From: an uncultured Collinsella sp.
GTDB taxonomy: Bacteria > Actinomycetota > Coriobacteriia > Coriobacteriales > Coriobacteriaceae
Direction of reading: 5' to 3'
DNA: 20,352 nt
Assembly: GCA_900541055.1 (NCBI GenBank)
Contig: UQHZ01000027.1
Coordinates: forward strand, 1-20,352
A model generated the notes under the pieces. It was not told the origin of the DNA. It worked only from the letters and a program-made list of their open reading frames with translations, and did no database searches. The number at the start of each line of letters is the position of its first letter. The first letter of the stretch is position 1. A program made the position numbers and the translations under genes. Of the stretch, positions 1-6,359 are shown piece by piece.

Positions 1-14
1 TGACGTTCAACTTC

Positions 15-46
15 AAGGGCGCGACCAGAAGGTCAGCGCCCTTTCG
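15..46 (+). terminator. Intrinsic terminator of an upstream gene (off-window)
   Basis: An arm AAGGGCGCGACC (15-26), a loop AGAA and an arm GGTCAGCGCCCTT (31-43) form a GC-rich stem with a single-base bulge, followed by a short T-run. The hairpin top, GACC-AGAA-GGTC, is identical to that of the terminator at 15611-15652. It probably ends a gene lying just left of the window. The strand is inferred from the T-run. Confidence 0.7.
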
Positions 47-128
47 TTTCACGTCGCCTTGTCTCAAATGCGACCCGCTCGCTGTCCGTTCTCTACCTGC
101 GGCGCTGCCTTGCTCCGGCTGCGGTATG

Positions 129-180
129 CTCAACCTGCGGCGCCTTGGATGTAGTCATTGGGGACGTTCTTAAATGACTA
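129..180. repeat. Intergenic repeat module with GGGGACGTTCTT box
   Basis: The segment contains CTCAACCTGCG and, from 151, a stretch matching 15719-15748 at 28 of 30 positions (GTAGTCAT, then GGGGACGTTCTTAAA, then GACTA). Here 152-159 (TAGTCATT) and 173-180 (AATGACTA) form perfect 8-bp inverted arms around the GGGGACGTTCTT core. Both copies lie downstream of a terminator with the same GACC-AGAA-GGTC top. Dispersed GGGGAC boxes with small palindromes resemble repeats tied to REP-associated IS200-like transposases. That assignment is inference, and no transposase gene is present. Confidence 0.6.
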
Positions 181-288
181 GGTTGGGCACATTGCTTTGA
201 GATGTTATTTAATCGGCTTTGATGGCCATTAAGCCGGCTACCTGCTCAAAGAAATTAGCGGCATTCATCTGCTATCGAAAATAATGCT

Positions 289-323
289 CAAAAAATCGTC
301 CAAGAAGTCGCGGGGCGATTTTT
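289..323. terminator. Bidirectional A/T-flanked intrinsic terminator
   Basis: AAAAATCGTCC (291-301) pairs with GGGCGATTTTT (313-323) through an 11-bp stem containing one G-U wobble. The loop is 11 nt. The A-run on the left and T-run on the right mean it could terminate on either strand. It resembles the pepT terminator at 15872-15910, which uses the same AATCGCCCC stem. No gene that it clearly serves is visible in the window. Confidence 0.55.
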
Positions 324-334
324 GATGCGTCGCG

Positions 335-405
335 CGTCAAGTGATTTGGCAAGTTCTTGGTTAGATATTGGTCAGTTTTGGGGCAACCTTGCCAAAAGCT
401 TGACG
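335..405. repeat. Nested inverted repeat / possible structured RNA
   Basis: Two arm pairs are nested: CGTCAAG (335-341) with CTTGACG (399-405), and TTGGCAAG (346-353) with CTTGCCAA (388-395). Both are perfect. Small unpaired bulges (TGAT and AAG) separate them, and the loop is 34 nt and T/G-rich. The region is richer in A+T than the genes around it. A short open frame (325-432, 35 codons) also runs through it, so a relic coding sequence cannot be excluded. I cannot name a known RNA family for it. Confidence 0.45.
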
Positions 406-496
406 GATGCAGATTTAGACGTCGACGAATGAACACTTCGATTGCGATTCAAGCAAAATTCTGGGCTGATTCTCGATAATCGCTTCCAATCGTCCC

Positions 497-523
497 TTGC
501 CGCGTGCCGCCCTCGCGTACAAT
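497..523 (+). promoter_or_regulatory. Promoter-like site upstream of prmC
   Basis: TACAAT (518-523) is a good -10 match. TTGCCG (497-502) is a poor -35, with a short 15-bp spacer. The same GTACAAT string after CTCG occurs in front of the ATP synthase operon, which supports it as a real -10. Transcription would start near 530, about 40 nt before the prmC start codon. Confidence 0.4.
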
Positions 524-571
524 CTGCTCCGACATTCGCGCGCCGTCCGGCGCTTAAGAGGGGAGGGCCCC

Positions 572-1846
572 ATGGCAAACGAGATTTGGACCATCAAGCG
601 TTGTCTCGAGTGGACCAAGGAGTACCTGGCCGAGCGCGGCGAGGAGCACCCCCGTCTTTCTGCCGAGTGGCTGCTCTGCGCTGCCACGGGTTTGGCACGC
701 ATCGACTTATATATGCGCATGGACGAGACGCTTAACGCGGCTCAGCTCGAGACCATGCACGCGGCCGTTGTTCGTCGCGCTAAAGGTGAACCGCTGCAGT
801 ACATCACCGGCAGCACGCAGTTTCGCATGATCGACGTCACGTGCGCCCCCGGCGTGCTCATTCCGCGTCCCGAGACCGAGATGCTCGTCGAGGAAGTCCT
901 CAATTATCTGGATGCCGAGGTGCTGAGCCCCGAGGCTGCTGCCCGTCAGCGTGTTGAGCTGCCTTGGAACGATGAGGTCGAGGAGGCACGCAAGGCTGAG
1001 GCCGCGCTGGCAGACGAACGCGCGGCCGCCGAGCGCCGTGCCGCCAACCTGACGGCCGCCGATGAGGCTGCGCTGGGTAGCGACGTGCTCGGCAGCCGCG
1101 CCTATGCCGAGGAACTGGCCGACCGCGAGGCCGAGGAAGCCGCCGCGCAGGCAGCAGAAGCCGAAGCGGCAGAAGCAGAGGCCATGGAAACCCCCGAGCC
1201 CGAGCTCGACGAATACGGCATCGCCATTGAGGACAACGACCAACAGGCGACTCCCGCGCAAGATGCCGCCGAGGCCAACGTATCTGCCCCAGCCGAGCCC
1301 CGCACTGCCCGCGTTCTCGAGGTCGGCTGCGGCACGGGCTGCATTTCGCTCTCCCTTGCCTGGGAGCGCCGCGGGCACGTTACCTGCACTGCTACCGATA
1401 TCGAGCCGCGCGCCATCGACCTTGCTACCAAAAACCGCGATGCGCTTGGCCTCACGTCCGACGAGGTCGCCTTCAGCCTCACAAACCTGGTGAGCTCCAT
1501 TCCCCGCGAAGAGTGGGGCACCTTTGACGTACTCGTCTCCAACCCGCCCTACATCCCCACCGATGTCATGCGCTCGCTGCCGCATGAGGTCAAGGACTTT
1601 GAGCCCGATCTGGCGCTCGAGGGCGGTGCCGACGGTCTCGATATCTTCCGCCGCCTGCTCAACGCGGCGCCCTACATGCTGCGTGCCGGCGGCCTGTTTG
1701 CCTGCGAGCTCTACGAGGGCGCGCTCGACGCCGCGGCCGAGCTCTGTCGTCAAGCAGGCCTTTCGGACGTGCGTATCGTCCACGACCTCACCGATCGTCC
1801 CCGCATCGTTCGAGCCATCGTCACCGAGCCCAAACAGCGCCAGTAA
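572..1846 (+). CDS. prmC: Release factor glutamine methyltransferase PrmC with large low-complexity insertion
   Basis: PrmC methylates the glutamine of the GGQ motif in peptide-chain release factors 1 and 2, using S-adenosylmethionine. The 424-residue protein has the PrmC N-terminal helical domain (1-~110, with GEPLQYITG at 72-80 and IPRPETEMLVEE at 97-108), SAM motif I (LEVGCGTGCISLSLA, 249-263) and the substrate-glutamine motif NPPY (324-327). Family members are usually about 280-290 residues. The excess is an Ala/Glu/Asp-rich segment at about 118-243, between the two domains and predicted helical or disordered. The start is the ATG at 572 behind GAGGGGAGGG; an in-frame ATG at 497 lies upstream of the promoter's -10 and is rejected. 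PrmC often neighbours tsaC, which here follows after hicAB. Function is secure; the role of the insert is unknown. Confidence 0.93.
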   Translation: MANEIWTIKRCLEWTKEYLAERGEEHPRLSAEWLLCAATGLARIDLYMRMDETLNAAQLETMHAAVVRRAKGEPLQYITGSTQFRMIDVTCAPGVLIPRPETEMLVEEVLNYLDAEVLSPEAAARQRVELPWNDEVEEARKAEAALADERAAAERRAANLTAADEAALGSDVLGSRAYAEELADREAEEAAAQAAEAEAAEAEAMETPEPELDEYGIAIEDNDQQATPAQDAAEANVSAPAEPRTARVLEVGCGTGCISLSLAWERRGHVTCTATDIEPRAIDLATKNRDALGLTSDEVAFSLTNLVSSIPREEWGTFDVLVSNPPYIPTDVMRSLPHEVKDFEPDLALEGGADGLDIFRRLLNAAPYMLRAGGLFACELYEGALDAAAELCRQAGLSDVRIVHDLTDRPRIVRAIVTEPKQRQ

Positions 1847-1860
1847 TATTTATTAACTGG

Positions 1861-1890
1861 TTAGCAAAAATTATAAACTAGTTTATAATT
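1861..1890 (+). promoter_or_regulatory. hicAB promoter with 22-bp palindromic operator
   Basis: Positions 1869-1890 form a perfect 22-bp palindrome with half-site AATTATAAACT and its exact complement. The right half contains TATAAT (1884-1889), a consensus -10. TTAGCA (1861-1866), 17 bp upstream, is a fair -35. Transcription would start near 1896, ahead of hicA at 1915. A palindrome over the -10 fits autorepression by the HicB DNA-binding domain, as is known for other hicAB loci. Which protein binds is inferred. Confidence 0.75.
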
Positions 1891-1914
1891 AGGACGGCTG
1901 AAAGAGGTCGGCCC

Positions 1915-2100
1915 ATGCAACCTCCTACCTTTCGGGAAATCATTGCCCTACTCAAGCACGATGGATTCGTGAAGGTCGCGCAAGTCGGTAGTCATGCTAA
2001 GTATGTTTCTGGCGACCGTGTTGTCACCGTGAACGGCTCTGGTGGTGATCGACCAAAGAAGGGCACGTGGGCAAGTATTCGTCGCCAAGCTGGATGGTAG
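1915..2100 (+). CDS. hicA: HicA-family mRNA interferase toxin
   Basis: HicA toxins are small ribonucleases with a double-stranded-RNA-binding fold that cleave mRNA and are neutralised by HicB. This 61-residue protein has the family features: an N-terminal helix (TFREIIALLKHDGF), the conserved GSH motif with the presumed catalytic His27 (VGSHAKYV), and a C-terminal segment (KKGTWASIRRQAGW) like the usual GT-x-x-x-I-x-x-Q-A-G ending. Length is normal. The ribosome site is GAAAGAGG (1900-1907). It is the first gene of a two-gene operon with hicB, 11 nt downstream, and has its own palindromic promoter. All expected motifs are present, so it is probably active. Confidence 0.88.
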   Translation: MQPPTFREIIALLKHDGFVKVAQVGSHAKYVSGDRVVTVNGSGGDRPKKGTWASIRRQAGW

Positions 2101-2111
2101 TTGGAGGCAAA

Positions 2112-2558
2112 ATGAGGCAGCGATTTACCTATGACTGCGTTCTCATAAAAGAAGACGACGGGTACTGCGCCAGCTTCCCGCAGATTCCCGGCGCTTTTAC
2201 CGATGGCGATACGCGCGAAGAAGCGATTGCCCATGCCACCGAGGCGCTGATGGCGTTTTTGGCCGACGACCTCAACAACGGTTTGACTCCGGCAGGGTAC
2301 GAACGTTCGGCCGAGGTCGTGGCCCTTTCAGTCGAAATCGACTACGAGGACGCTCGGGAAGCGGCGTGCCGAACATTTAAAGACGCGGCGCTGGACCTCA
2401 AAGTCTCCGCTCCGCGGATTACCGCGCTGGTCAAAGCCGGAAAGCTCGATGTTGAACTCGTCGATGGCCGTCGGATGATAACGATAGACAGCATCGAGCG
2501 CTACGCCGCCCAAGAACGTCACGCCGGAAGACCAAAGAAGTCTGTAGCCTTCCAATAA
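2112..2558 (+). CDS. hicB: HicB-family antitoxin with C-terminal DNA-binding domain
   Basis: HicB binds and inhibits HicA and usually represses the operon. The 148-residue product has an N-terminal HicB domain (about 3-60), recognised by the partially degraded RNase H-like pattern: FTYDCVLIKEDDGYCASFPQ, then GAFTDGDTREEAIAHATEAL. Residues about 92-135 (ALDLKVSAPRITALVKAGKL, then DGRRMITIDSIERYA) look like a helix-turn-helix of the excisionase/MerR-like type rather than the more usual ribbon-helix-helix or XRE domain. The start is the ATG at 2112 with TTGGAGG 4 nt upstream; an in-frame ATG at 2067, inside hicA, has no comparable ribosome site. The C-terminal fold assignment is my reading of the pattern. 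Confidence 0.85.
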   Translation: MRQRFTYDCVLIKEDDGYCASFPQIPGAFTDGDTREEAIAHATEALMAFLADDLNNGLTPAGYERSAEVVALSVEIDYEDAREAACRTFKDAALDLKVSAPRITALVKAGKLDVELVDGRRMITIDSIERYAAQERHAGRPKKSVAFQ

Positions 2559-2692
2559 CCCCCTCACTTTCACCGACTACTAGAGCCGCTCACCAAACCA
2601 ACATGCACTCTGGCCAAATAGGTTGAACGTTTCGTGCGAGAATGCCCCTCAGTAAACAAACTTTCACCAGAGCGTAAGGGGCTGGCATACAC

Positions 2693-3436
2693 ATGCAGAC
2701 GGTCTATCGGGTATACGAGGGAACGCGCGAGCCGCATCGGCTCGCCGTCGAGCGCACGGCCGAGGTGCTCGGCCGCGGCGGTCTGGCCTTGATCCCGACC
2801 GAGACCGTCTACGGTGTCGCCGTGGCAGTCAACGCCTTCTCGGACGCCGTGCCCCAAGATACAAGCGAATTCCCATCGTGGCCGCGCGATCCGCAGGCTG
2901 TCGTCAATGGCGCCGCGGTCCCTGCGCTCGGTACCGGCTACCGCCGCATCTTTACCCTCAAGCAGCGCAAGCTCACCCAAACGGTCGCCTGGCTGGTTGA
3001 TAATGCCGAAGCACTCGACCGCTATGGCGTGGATATCCCGGAAGATGCCCGCGTACTTGCGCGACGATGCTGGCCGGGAGCCCTGACTATCGTGGTCAAG
3101 GCGGCTCCCTGCGTGCCGACCTTTATGCGTGCTGCCGACGACACCGTGGCCCTGCGCGCTTCGGCCTCTCCCGTGGTCCAAGCGCTCATCCGTGCCTGCG
3201 GCAGTCCCCTTGCCTGCACGAGCGCCAACACACACGGCGCGCCCTCGCCGGCAAGCTTTGCCGCCGTCGAAGGTCGCATCCTGGAGGGGGTCGATGTTGC
3301 CGTCGACGCCGGCGAGACCCCGTGTCGCGACGCCTCGACCATCGTGTCGTTCCAGCACGGCGGGCTCCAGATCCTGCGCCAAGGCGCACTTCCCGCATCA
3401 GAGATCGAACGGGTCCTGTCCGACCCGATGCAATAG
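2693..3436 (+). CDS. tsaC: Threonylcarbamoyl-AMP synthase (YrdC/Sua5 family)
   Basis: TsaC makes threonylcarbamoyl-AMP from threonine, bicarbonate and ATP, the first step of the t6A37 modification of ANN-decoding tRNAs. The 247-residue YrdC-domain protein shows PTETVYG (35-41), the lysine/arginine motif KQR (90-92), WPGALTIV (127-134), TSAN (176-179) and STIVSF (215-220). It lacks the extra C-terminal Sua5 domain. About 35-40 residues (47-85) separate PTETVYG from the KxR motif where family members usually have far fewer, so this is an insertion. The ribosome site is AAGGGG (2676-2681). The glpK start follows its stop by 13 nt, so the two are probably co-transcribed. Confidence 0.9.
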   Translation: MQTVYRVYEGTREPHRLAVERTAEVLGRGGLALIPTETVYGVAVAVNAFSDAVPQDTSEFPSWPRDPQAVVNGAAVPALGTGYRRIFTLKQRKLTQTVAWLVDNAEALDRYGVDIPEDARVLARRCWPGALTIVVKAAPCVPTFMRAADDTVALRASASPVVQALIRACGSPLACTSANTHGAPSPASFAAVEGRILEGVDVAVDAGETPCRDASTIVSFQHGGLQILRQGALPASEIERVLSDPMQ

Positions 3437-3449
3437 AAAGGTGTAAGCG

Positions 3450-4991
3450 ATGTCGTTGAATCTGGGCAGCCTGGGCATGGAAGATGCCTCGTTTAACTTT
3501 GGCGGTTCCTACATCATGGCGCTCGACTGCGGCACCACCTCGGTACTTGCGACCATCGTCGACGAGTACGGCTGCATCGTCGCGCAGGCACGTCGTAGTG
3601 TCAAAACCAGCTTCCCGCGTCCCGGTTGGATAGAGCAAGACCCCATGGAGGTGCTTGCCAGCCAGATCGGCGTGATGATGGAGGTCCAGTTTAAGAGCGG
3701 CATCCATTCTGACCGCATCGCCGCCATCGGTATCTCCAACCAGCGCGAGACCACGGTGGTGTGGGACCGCATAAGCGGCCAACCCATCTATAACGCCATC
3801 GTGTGGCAATGCCGTCGCACCGCACCTCTGATCGACGACCTGGTCGAGCGGGGCGCAGAAGAGCTGGTGCGCTCCCGCACGGGACTCACGCTCGATCCGT
3901 ATTTCTCGGCTTCCAAGGTGCAGTGGATCCTCGACAACGTCGACGGTGCGCGTGAGAGCGCGGCGGCGGGCGACCTCATGTTCGGCACCATCGATACCTG
4001 GCTCATCTACAACCTCACCGGCAGTCAGGTCTTTGCCACCGACTACACCAATGCCAGCCGCACGGCGCTCTTTAATATCCATACGCTCGATTGGGACGAC
4101 GACCTGCTGGCGCTCTTTGACGTTCCACGTTCCATGATGCCCGAGGTTCGTTGGAGCTCGGGCGACTACGGCCGCGTCGCGAGCGACATCATGACCAACA
4201 TGCCGCCCATCATGGGCGTGGCGGGCGATCAGCAGGCGTCGCTGTTCGGCCACTGCTGCTTCCATCCCGGCCAGACCAAAAACACCTATGGCACGGGTTG
4301 CTTTATGCTCATGAACACCGGCGACGAGGTCGTCGAATCCAAGAACGGTCTGGTCTCCACGATCGGTATCGCCGCGGACGGCAAGATCAGCTATGCGCTC
4401 GAGGGTTCTATCTTTGCCGCCGGTTCCACCATGAACTGGCTGCGCAACAACATGGGCATCATCTCGAGCGTGAGCGAGTCGGCACAACTCGCCGCTTCGA
4501 TTAGCGACAACGAGGGCTGCTACTTCGTTCCCGCCTTCGCTGGCCTGGGCGCTCCCTGGTGGGACCCGCGTGCCCGCGGTATCGTGTGCGGCCTGACCGG
4601 TGCCTCGAGCCGTGCGACCATCGTACGTGCCGCCTGCGAATCCATGGCCTATCAGAGCTACGACGTGCTGCGCGCCATGGAGCAGGACGTGGGGCTTTCG
4701 ATCGAGCGCCTGTCTGTCGATGGCGGTGCCTCGCGCAACGAGTTCATCATGCAATTCCAGGCCGACCTGCTGGATATCCCCGTGCTGCAATGCGAGACGG
4801 TGGAGACCACGGCAATCGGCGCCGCGTACTTGGCGGGTCTTGCCGTCGGCTATTGGGAAGACCTGGAAGAGCTGGAGCAAAATGCCCAGATCGTTAGGAC
4901 CTTCCTTCCCCACATGTCCGCCGAACGCCGCGAGCAAAACCTTGCGGGCTGGCGTGATGCAGTCAGGCGCTCGCTCAGCACCGCACAGTAG
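3450..4991 (+). CDS. glpK: Glycerol kinase
   Basis: GlpK phosphorylates glycerol to sn-glycerol 3-phosphate with ATP in the cytoplasm. The 513-residue FGGY-family protein carries the N-terminal phosphate loop ALDCGTTS (24-31), NQRETTVVWD (97-106), YNAIVWQCRRT (114-124), the adenosine-side loop VAGDQQASLFG (257-267) with the presumed catalytic base Asp260, KNTYGTGCF (277-285) and the C-terminal VDGGASRNEFI. These strings are specific to glycerol kinase rather than xylulose or gluconate kinases. About 18 extra N-terminal residues precede the first strand. The loop that carries the HPr-phosphorylated histidine in many Firmicutes enzymes reads WSSGDYG (235-241) here, with no histidine. No glycerol facilitator or glpD gene is nearby. 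Confidence 0.95.
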   Translation: MSLNLGSLGMEDASFNFGGSYIMALDCGTTSVLATIVDEYGCIVAQARRSVKTSFPRPGWIEQDPMEVLASQIGVMMEVQFKSGIHSDRIAAIGISNQRETTVVWDRISGQPIYNAIVWQCRRTAPLIDDLVERGAEELVRSRTGLTLDPYFSASKVQWILDNVDGARESAAAGDLMFGTIDTWLIYNLTGSQVFATDYTNASRTALFNIHTLDWDDDLLALFDVPRSMMPEVRWSSGDYGRVASDIMTNMPPIMGVAGDQQASLFGHCCFHPGQTKNTYGTGCFMLMNTGDEVVESKNGLVSTIGIAADGKISYALEGSIFAAGSTMNWLRNNMGIISSVSESAQLAASISDNEGCYFVPAFAGLGAPWWDPRARGIVCGLTGASSRATIVRAACESMAYQSYDVLRAMEQDVGLSIERLSVDGGASRNEFIMQFQADLLDIPVLQCETVETTAIGAAYLAGLAVGYWEDLEELEQNAQIVRTFLPHMSAERREQNLAGWRDAVRRSLSTAQ

Positions 4992-5063
4992 GGCTGTGAT
5001 GGTCTGCTCGATATAACAAACCGCTAAACTAATGCATGGCGTGCGGCGGCAACATTGCTTCGC

Positions 5064-5091
5064 GCCTTGTCAGCAAGGCCGTTTTGCGGCC
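5064..5091 (+). promoter_or_regulatory. Two overlapping hairpins in the upp leader
   Basis: GCCTTG-TCAG-CAAGGC (5064-5079) is a perfect 6-bp hairpin followed by GTTTT, terminator-like. GGCCG (5077-5081) can instead pair with CGGCC (5087-5091). The two hairpins share 5077-5079, so they are mutually exclusive. They lie just upstream of the upp ribosome site (CGAAAGGGG, 5096-5104). They may end the tsaC-glpK transcript, or may attenuate upp. No regulator site is recognised. Confidence 0.35.
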
Positions 5092-5114
5092 GCAACGAAA
5101 GGGGCAATCAACCC

Positions 5115-5762
5115 ATGACCGTCACCTACGACGCGTCCCGTGTGACGCTTGTCGACCACCCGCTCGTCCAGCACAAGCTGTCGATTCTGCGCGACAAAAA
5201 CACCGGCACCAACCAGTTCCGCCAGCTCGTGCGCGAACTCGCACTTTTTGACGGCTACGAGGCCATGCGCGACCTGCCCATGGAAGACGTCGAAGTCGAG
5301 ACCCCCATCACTACTGCCACGTTCAAACAGCTCGCCGGCAAGAAACTCGCCATCGTGCCCATCCTGCGTGCGGGCCTTGGCATGGTCGACGGCATCCTCG
5401 ACCTAGTGCCCTCCGCTCGCGTGGGCCACATCGGCATGGAGCGCGACGAGGTCACCCACGAGCCGCACGAGTATTACTGCAAGATGCCCAAGGATATCGA
5501 CCAGCGCATCTGCCTGGTCGTCGACCCCATGCTCGCCACGGGCGGTTCGGCCGAGATGGCCATCAGCTACCTGCGCGAGCGCGGTGTCAAGGACATCCGC
5601 ATGCTGTGCATCGTCGCCGCGCCTGAGGGCCTCAAGTCACTGACCGAAAAGGACCCCGACGTACATATTTATACGTGCGCCATCGACGACCATCTCAACG
5701 AGGCCGCCTACATCGTTCCCGGCCTGGGCGACGCCGGCGACCGCATCTACGGCACGCTGTAA
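5115..5762 (+). CDS. upp: Uracil phosphoribosyltransferase
   Basis: Upp converts uracil and PRPP to UMP in pyrimidine salvage. The 215-residue protein has normal family length and shows the bacterial UPRT pattern: LRAGLGMVDG (85-94), HIGMERDE (105-112), the PRPP loop VDPMLATGGSA (136-146) and the C-terminal uracil-binding segment PGLGDAGDRIYGT (202-214). The start is the ATG at 5115, with GAAAGGGG about 10 nt upstream and the family-typical beginning MTVTYDASRVTLVDHPLVQHKL. An in-frame upstream start at 5055 runs through the leader hairpins and is rejected. It stands alone between glpK and the ATP synthase operon and may have its own leader control. Confidence 0.95.
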   Translation: MTVTYDASRVTLVDHPLVQHKLSILRDKNTGTNQFRQLVRELALFDGYEAMRDLPMEDVEVETPITTATFKQLAGKKLAIVPILRAGLGMVDGILDLVPSARVGHIGMERDEVTHEPHEYYCKMPKDIDQRICLVVDPMLATGGSAEMAISYLRERGVKDIRMLCIVAAPEGLKSLTEKDPDVHIYTCAIDDHLNEAAYIVPGLGDAGDRIYGTL

Positions 5763-5818
5763 TCTCTGGGCCATACCGGCTAACGTCGAAAATACGAAGA
5801 AATGGTGCGCGCGGGCGA

Positions 5819-5860
5819 GCAAAAGACGTCCACGCGCGCTCCTGTTAACGGACGTTTTGC
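5819..5860 (+). terminator. Possible terminator after upp
   Basis: GCAAAA-GA-CGTCC (5819-5831) can pair with GGACG-TTTTGC (5850-5860), giving an 11-bp stem with a 2-nt bulge and an 18-nt loop. The T-run sits inside the stem rather than after it, so this is a weak candidate. The rest of 5763-5954 shows no gene. Confidence 0.3.
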
Positions 5861-5954
5861 GCTGAGGGGTTCGAGAAAAACGTATTACCGTACCTGCGGC
5901 ATAAAGAAGGTCTTAAGAAAACGAACAGGTGCGTATTAACCGATGCTTTTTCGG

Positions 5955-5982
5955 TTGTACTTTAGCGATTGGCTCGTACAAT
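5955..5982 (+). promoter_or_regulatory. Probable ATP synthase operon promoter
   Basis: TACAAT (5977-5982) is a good -10, preceded by CTCG as at the prmC promoter. TTGTAC (5955-5960) is a partial -35 with a 16-bp spacer. The predicted start near 5989 leaves a leader of about 55 nt before the first gene. A small hairpin, AACCGA/TCGGTT (5938-5956), abuts the -35. Confidence 0.45.
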
Positions 5983-6044
5983 AGTCACCAATGTTTGGCG
6001 GGAACTGTCCTGTGAGGCGATAAAAAAGGAAAGTGAGGACGCCA

Positions 6045-6356
6045 GTGTTTCAGATAGCCGATCTGCTCGCTATCGTTGCAGGTGCCATCGCGGGCGCGAT
6101 TGCCTTCCTTCCGTTTGTCTTTACGCTCAAGCCGGTTCTTGACGATAAGCAGAATGCGGACATGCTCAAGGGTATGGTGAGTCTCGCGGTCTCGGCAATC
6201 GCGTTGCTTGTCTTTACCTTGGTTGTGTTTGTGTTGTTCGGAGAGGCATTTCGCATGTTCCTCCTGGGCGAGGCGATCGGCTTCGTGGCCTTTATGGCCG
6301 CCTGCGCGGTTCGCGTCGCCAAGGCGCTGCGAGATCCTCATGAGGTCGAAAGGTAA
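6045..6356 (+). CDS. Small membrane protein at the atpI position
   Basis: A protein of about 103 residues with three hydrophobic segments, roughly LLAIVAGAIAGAIAFLPFVF, MVSLAVSAIALLVFTLVVFV and GEAIGFVAFMAACAV, and a basic C-terminus (RVAKALRDPHEVER). It opens the ATP synthase operon, 3 nt before atpB, where many bacteria carry AtpI, a small membrane protein linked to assembly of the c-ring. I see no diagnostic AtpI motif, so the assignment rests on position, size and topology. Start choice: GTG at 6045 has GAGGAC 4 nt upstream. An in-frame GTG at 6033 would add four residues, but its AAGGAAA lies too close. GTG is used by atpB and atpE as well. Confidence 0.7.
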   Translation: MFQIADLLAIVAGAIAGAIAFLPFVFTLKPVLDDKQNADMLKGMVSLAVSAIALLVFTLVVFVLFGEAFRMFLLGEAIGFVAFMAACAVRVAKALRDPHEVER

Positions 6357-6359
6357 GTC

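Noticed and set aside
259..432. Small open frame ending in SLTDADLDVDE
   Set aside because: It reads protein-like at its end, but it runs through a strong terminator stem and the nested inverted repeat and has no convincing ribosome site. It is kept only as an alternative explanation of the repeat.
3186..4937. Long open frame (583 codons) on the - strand opposite glpK
   Set aside because: It lies wholly antisense to tsaC/glpK, has no recognisable motifs, and its composition is explained by the GC-biased codons of the real genes.
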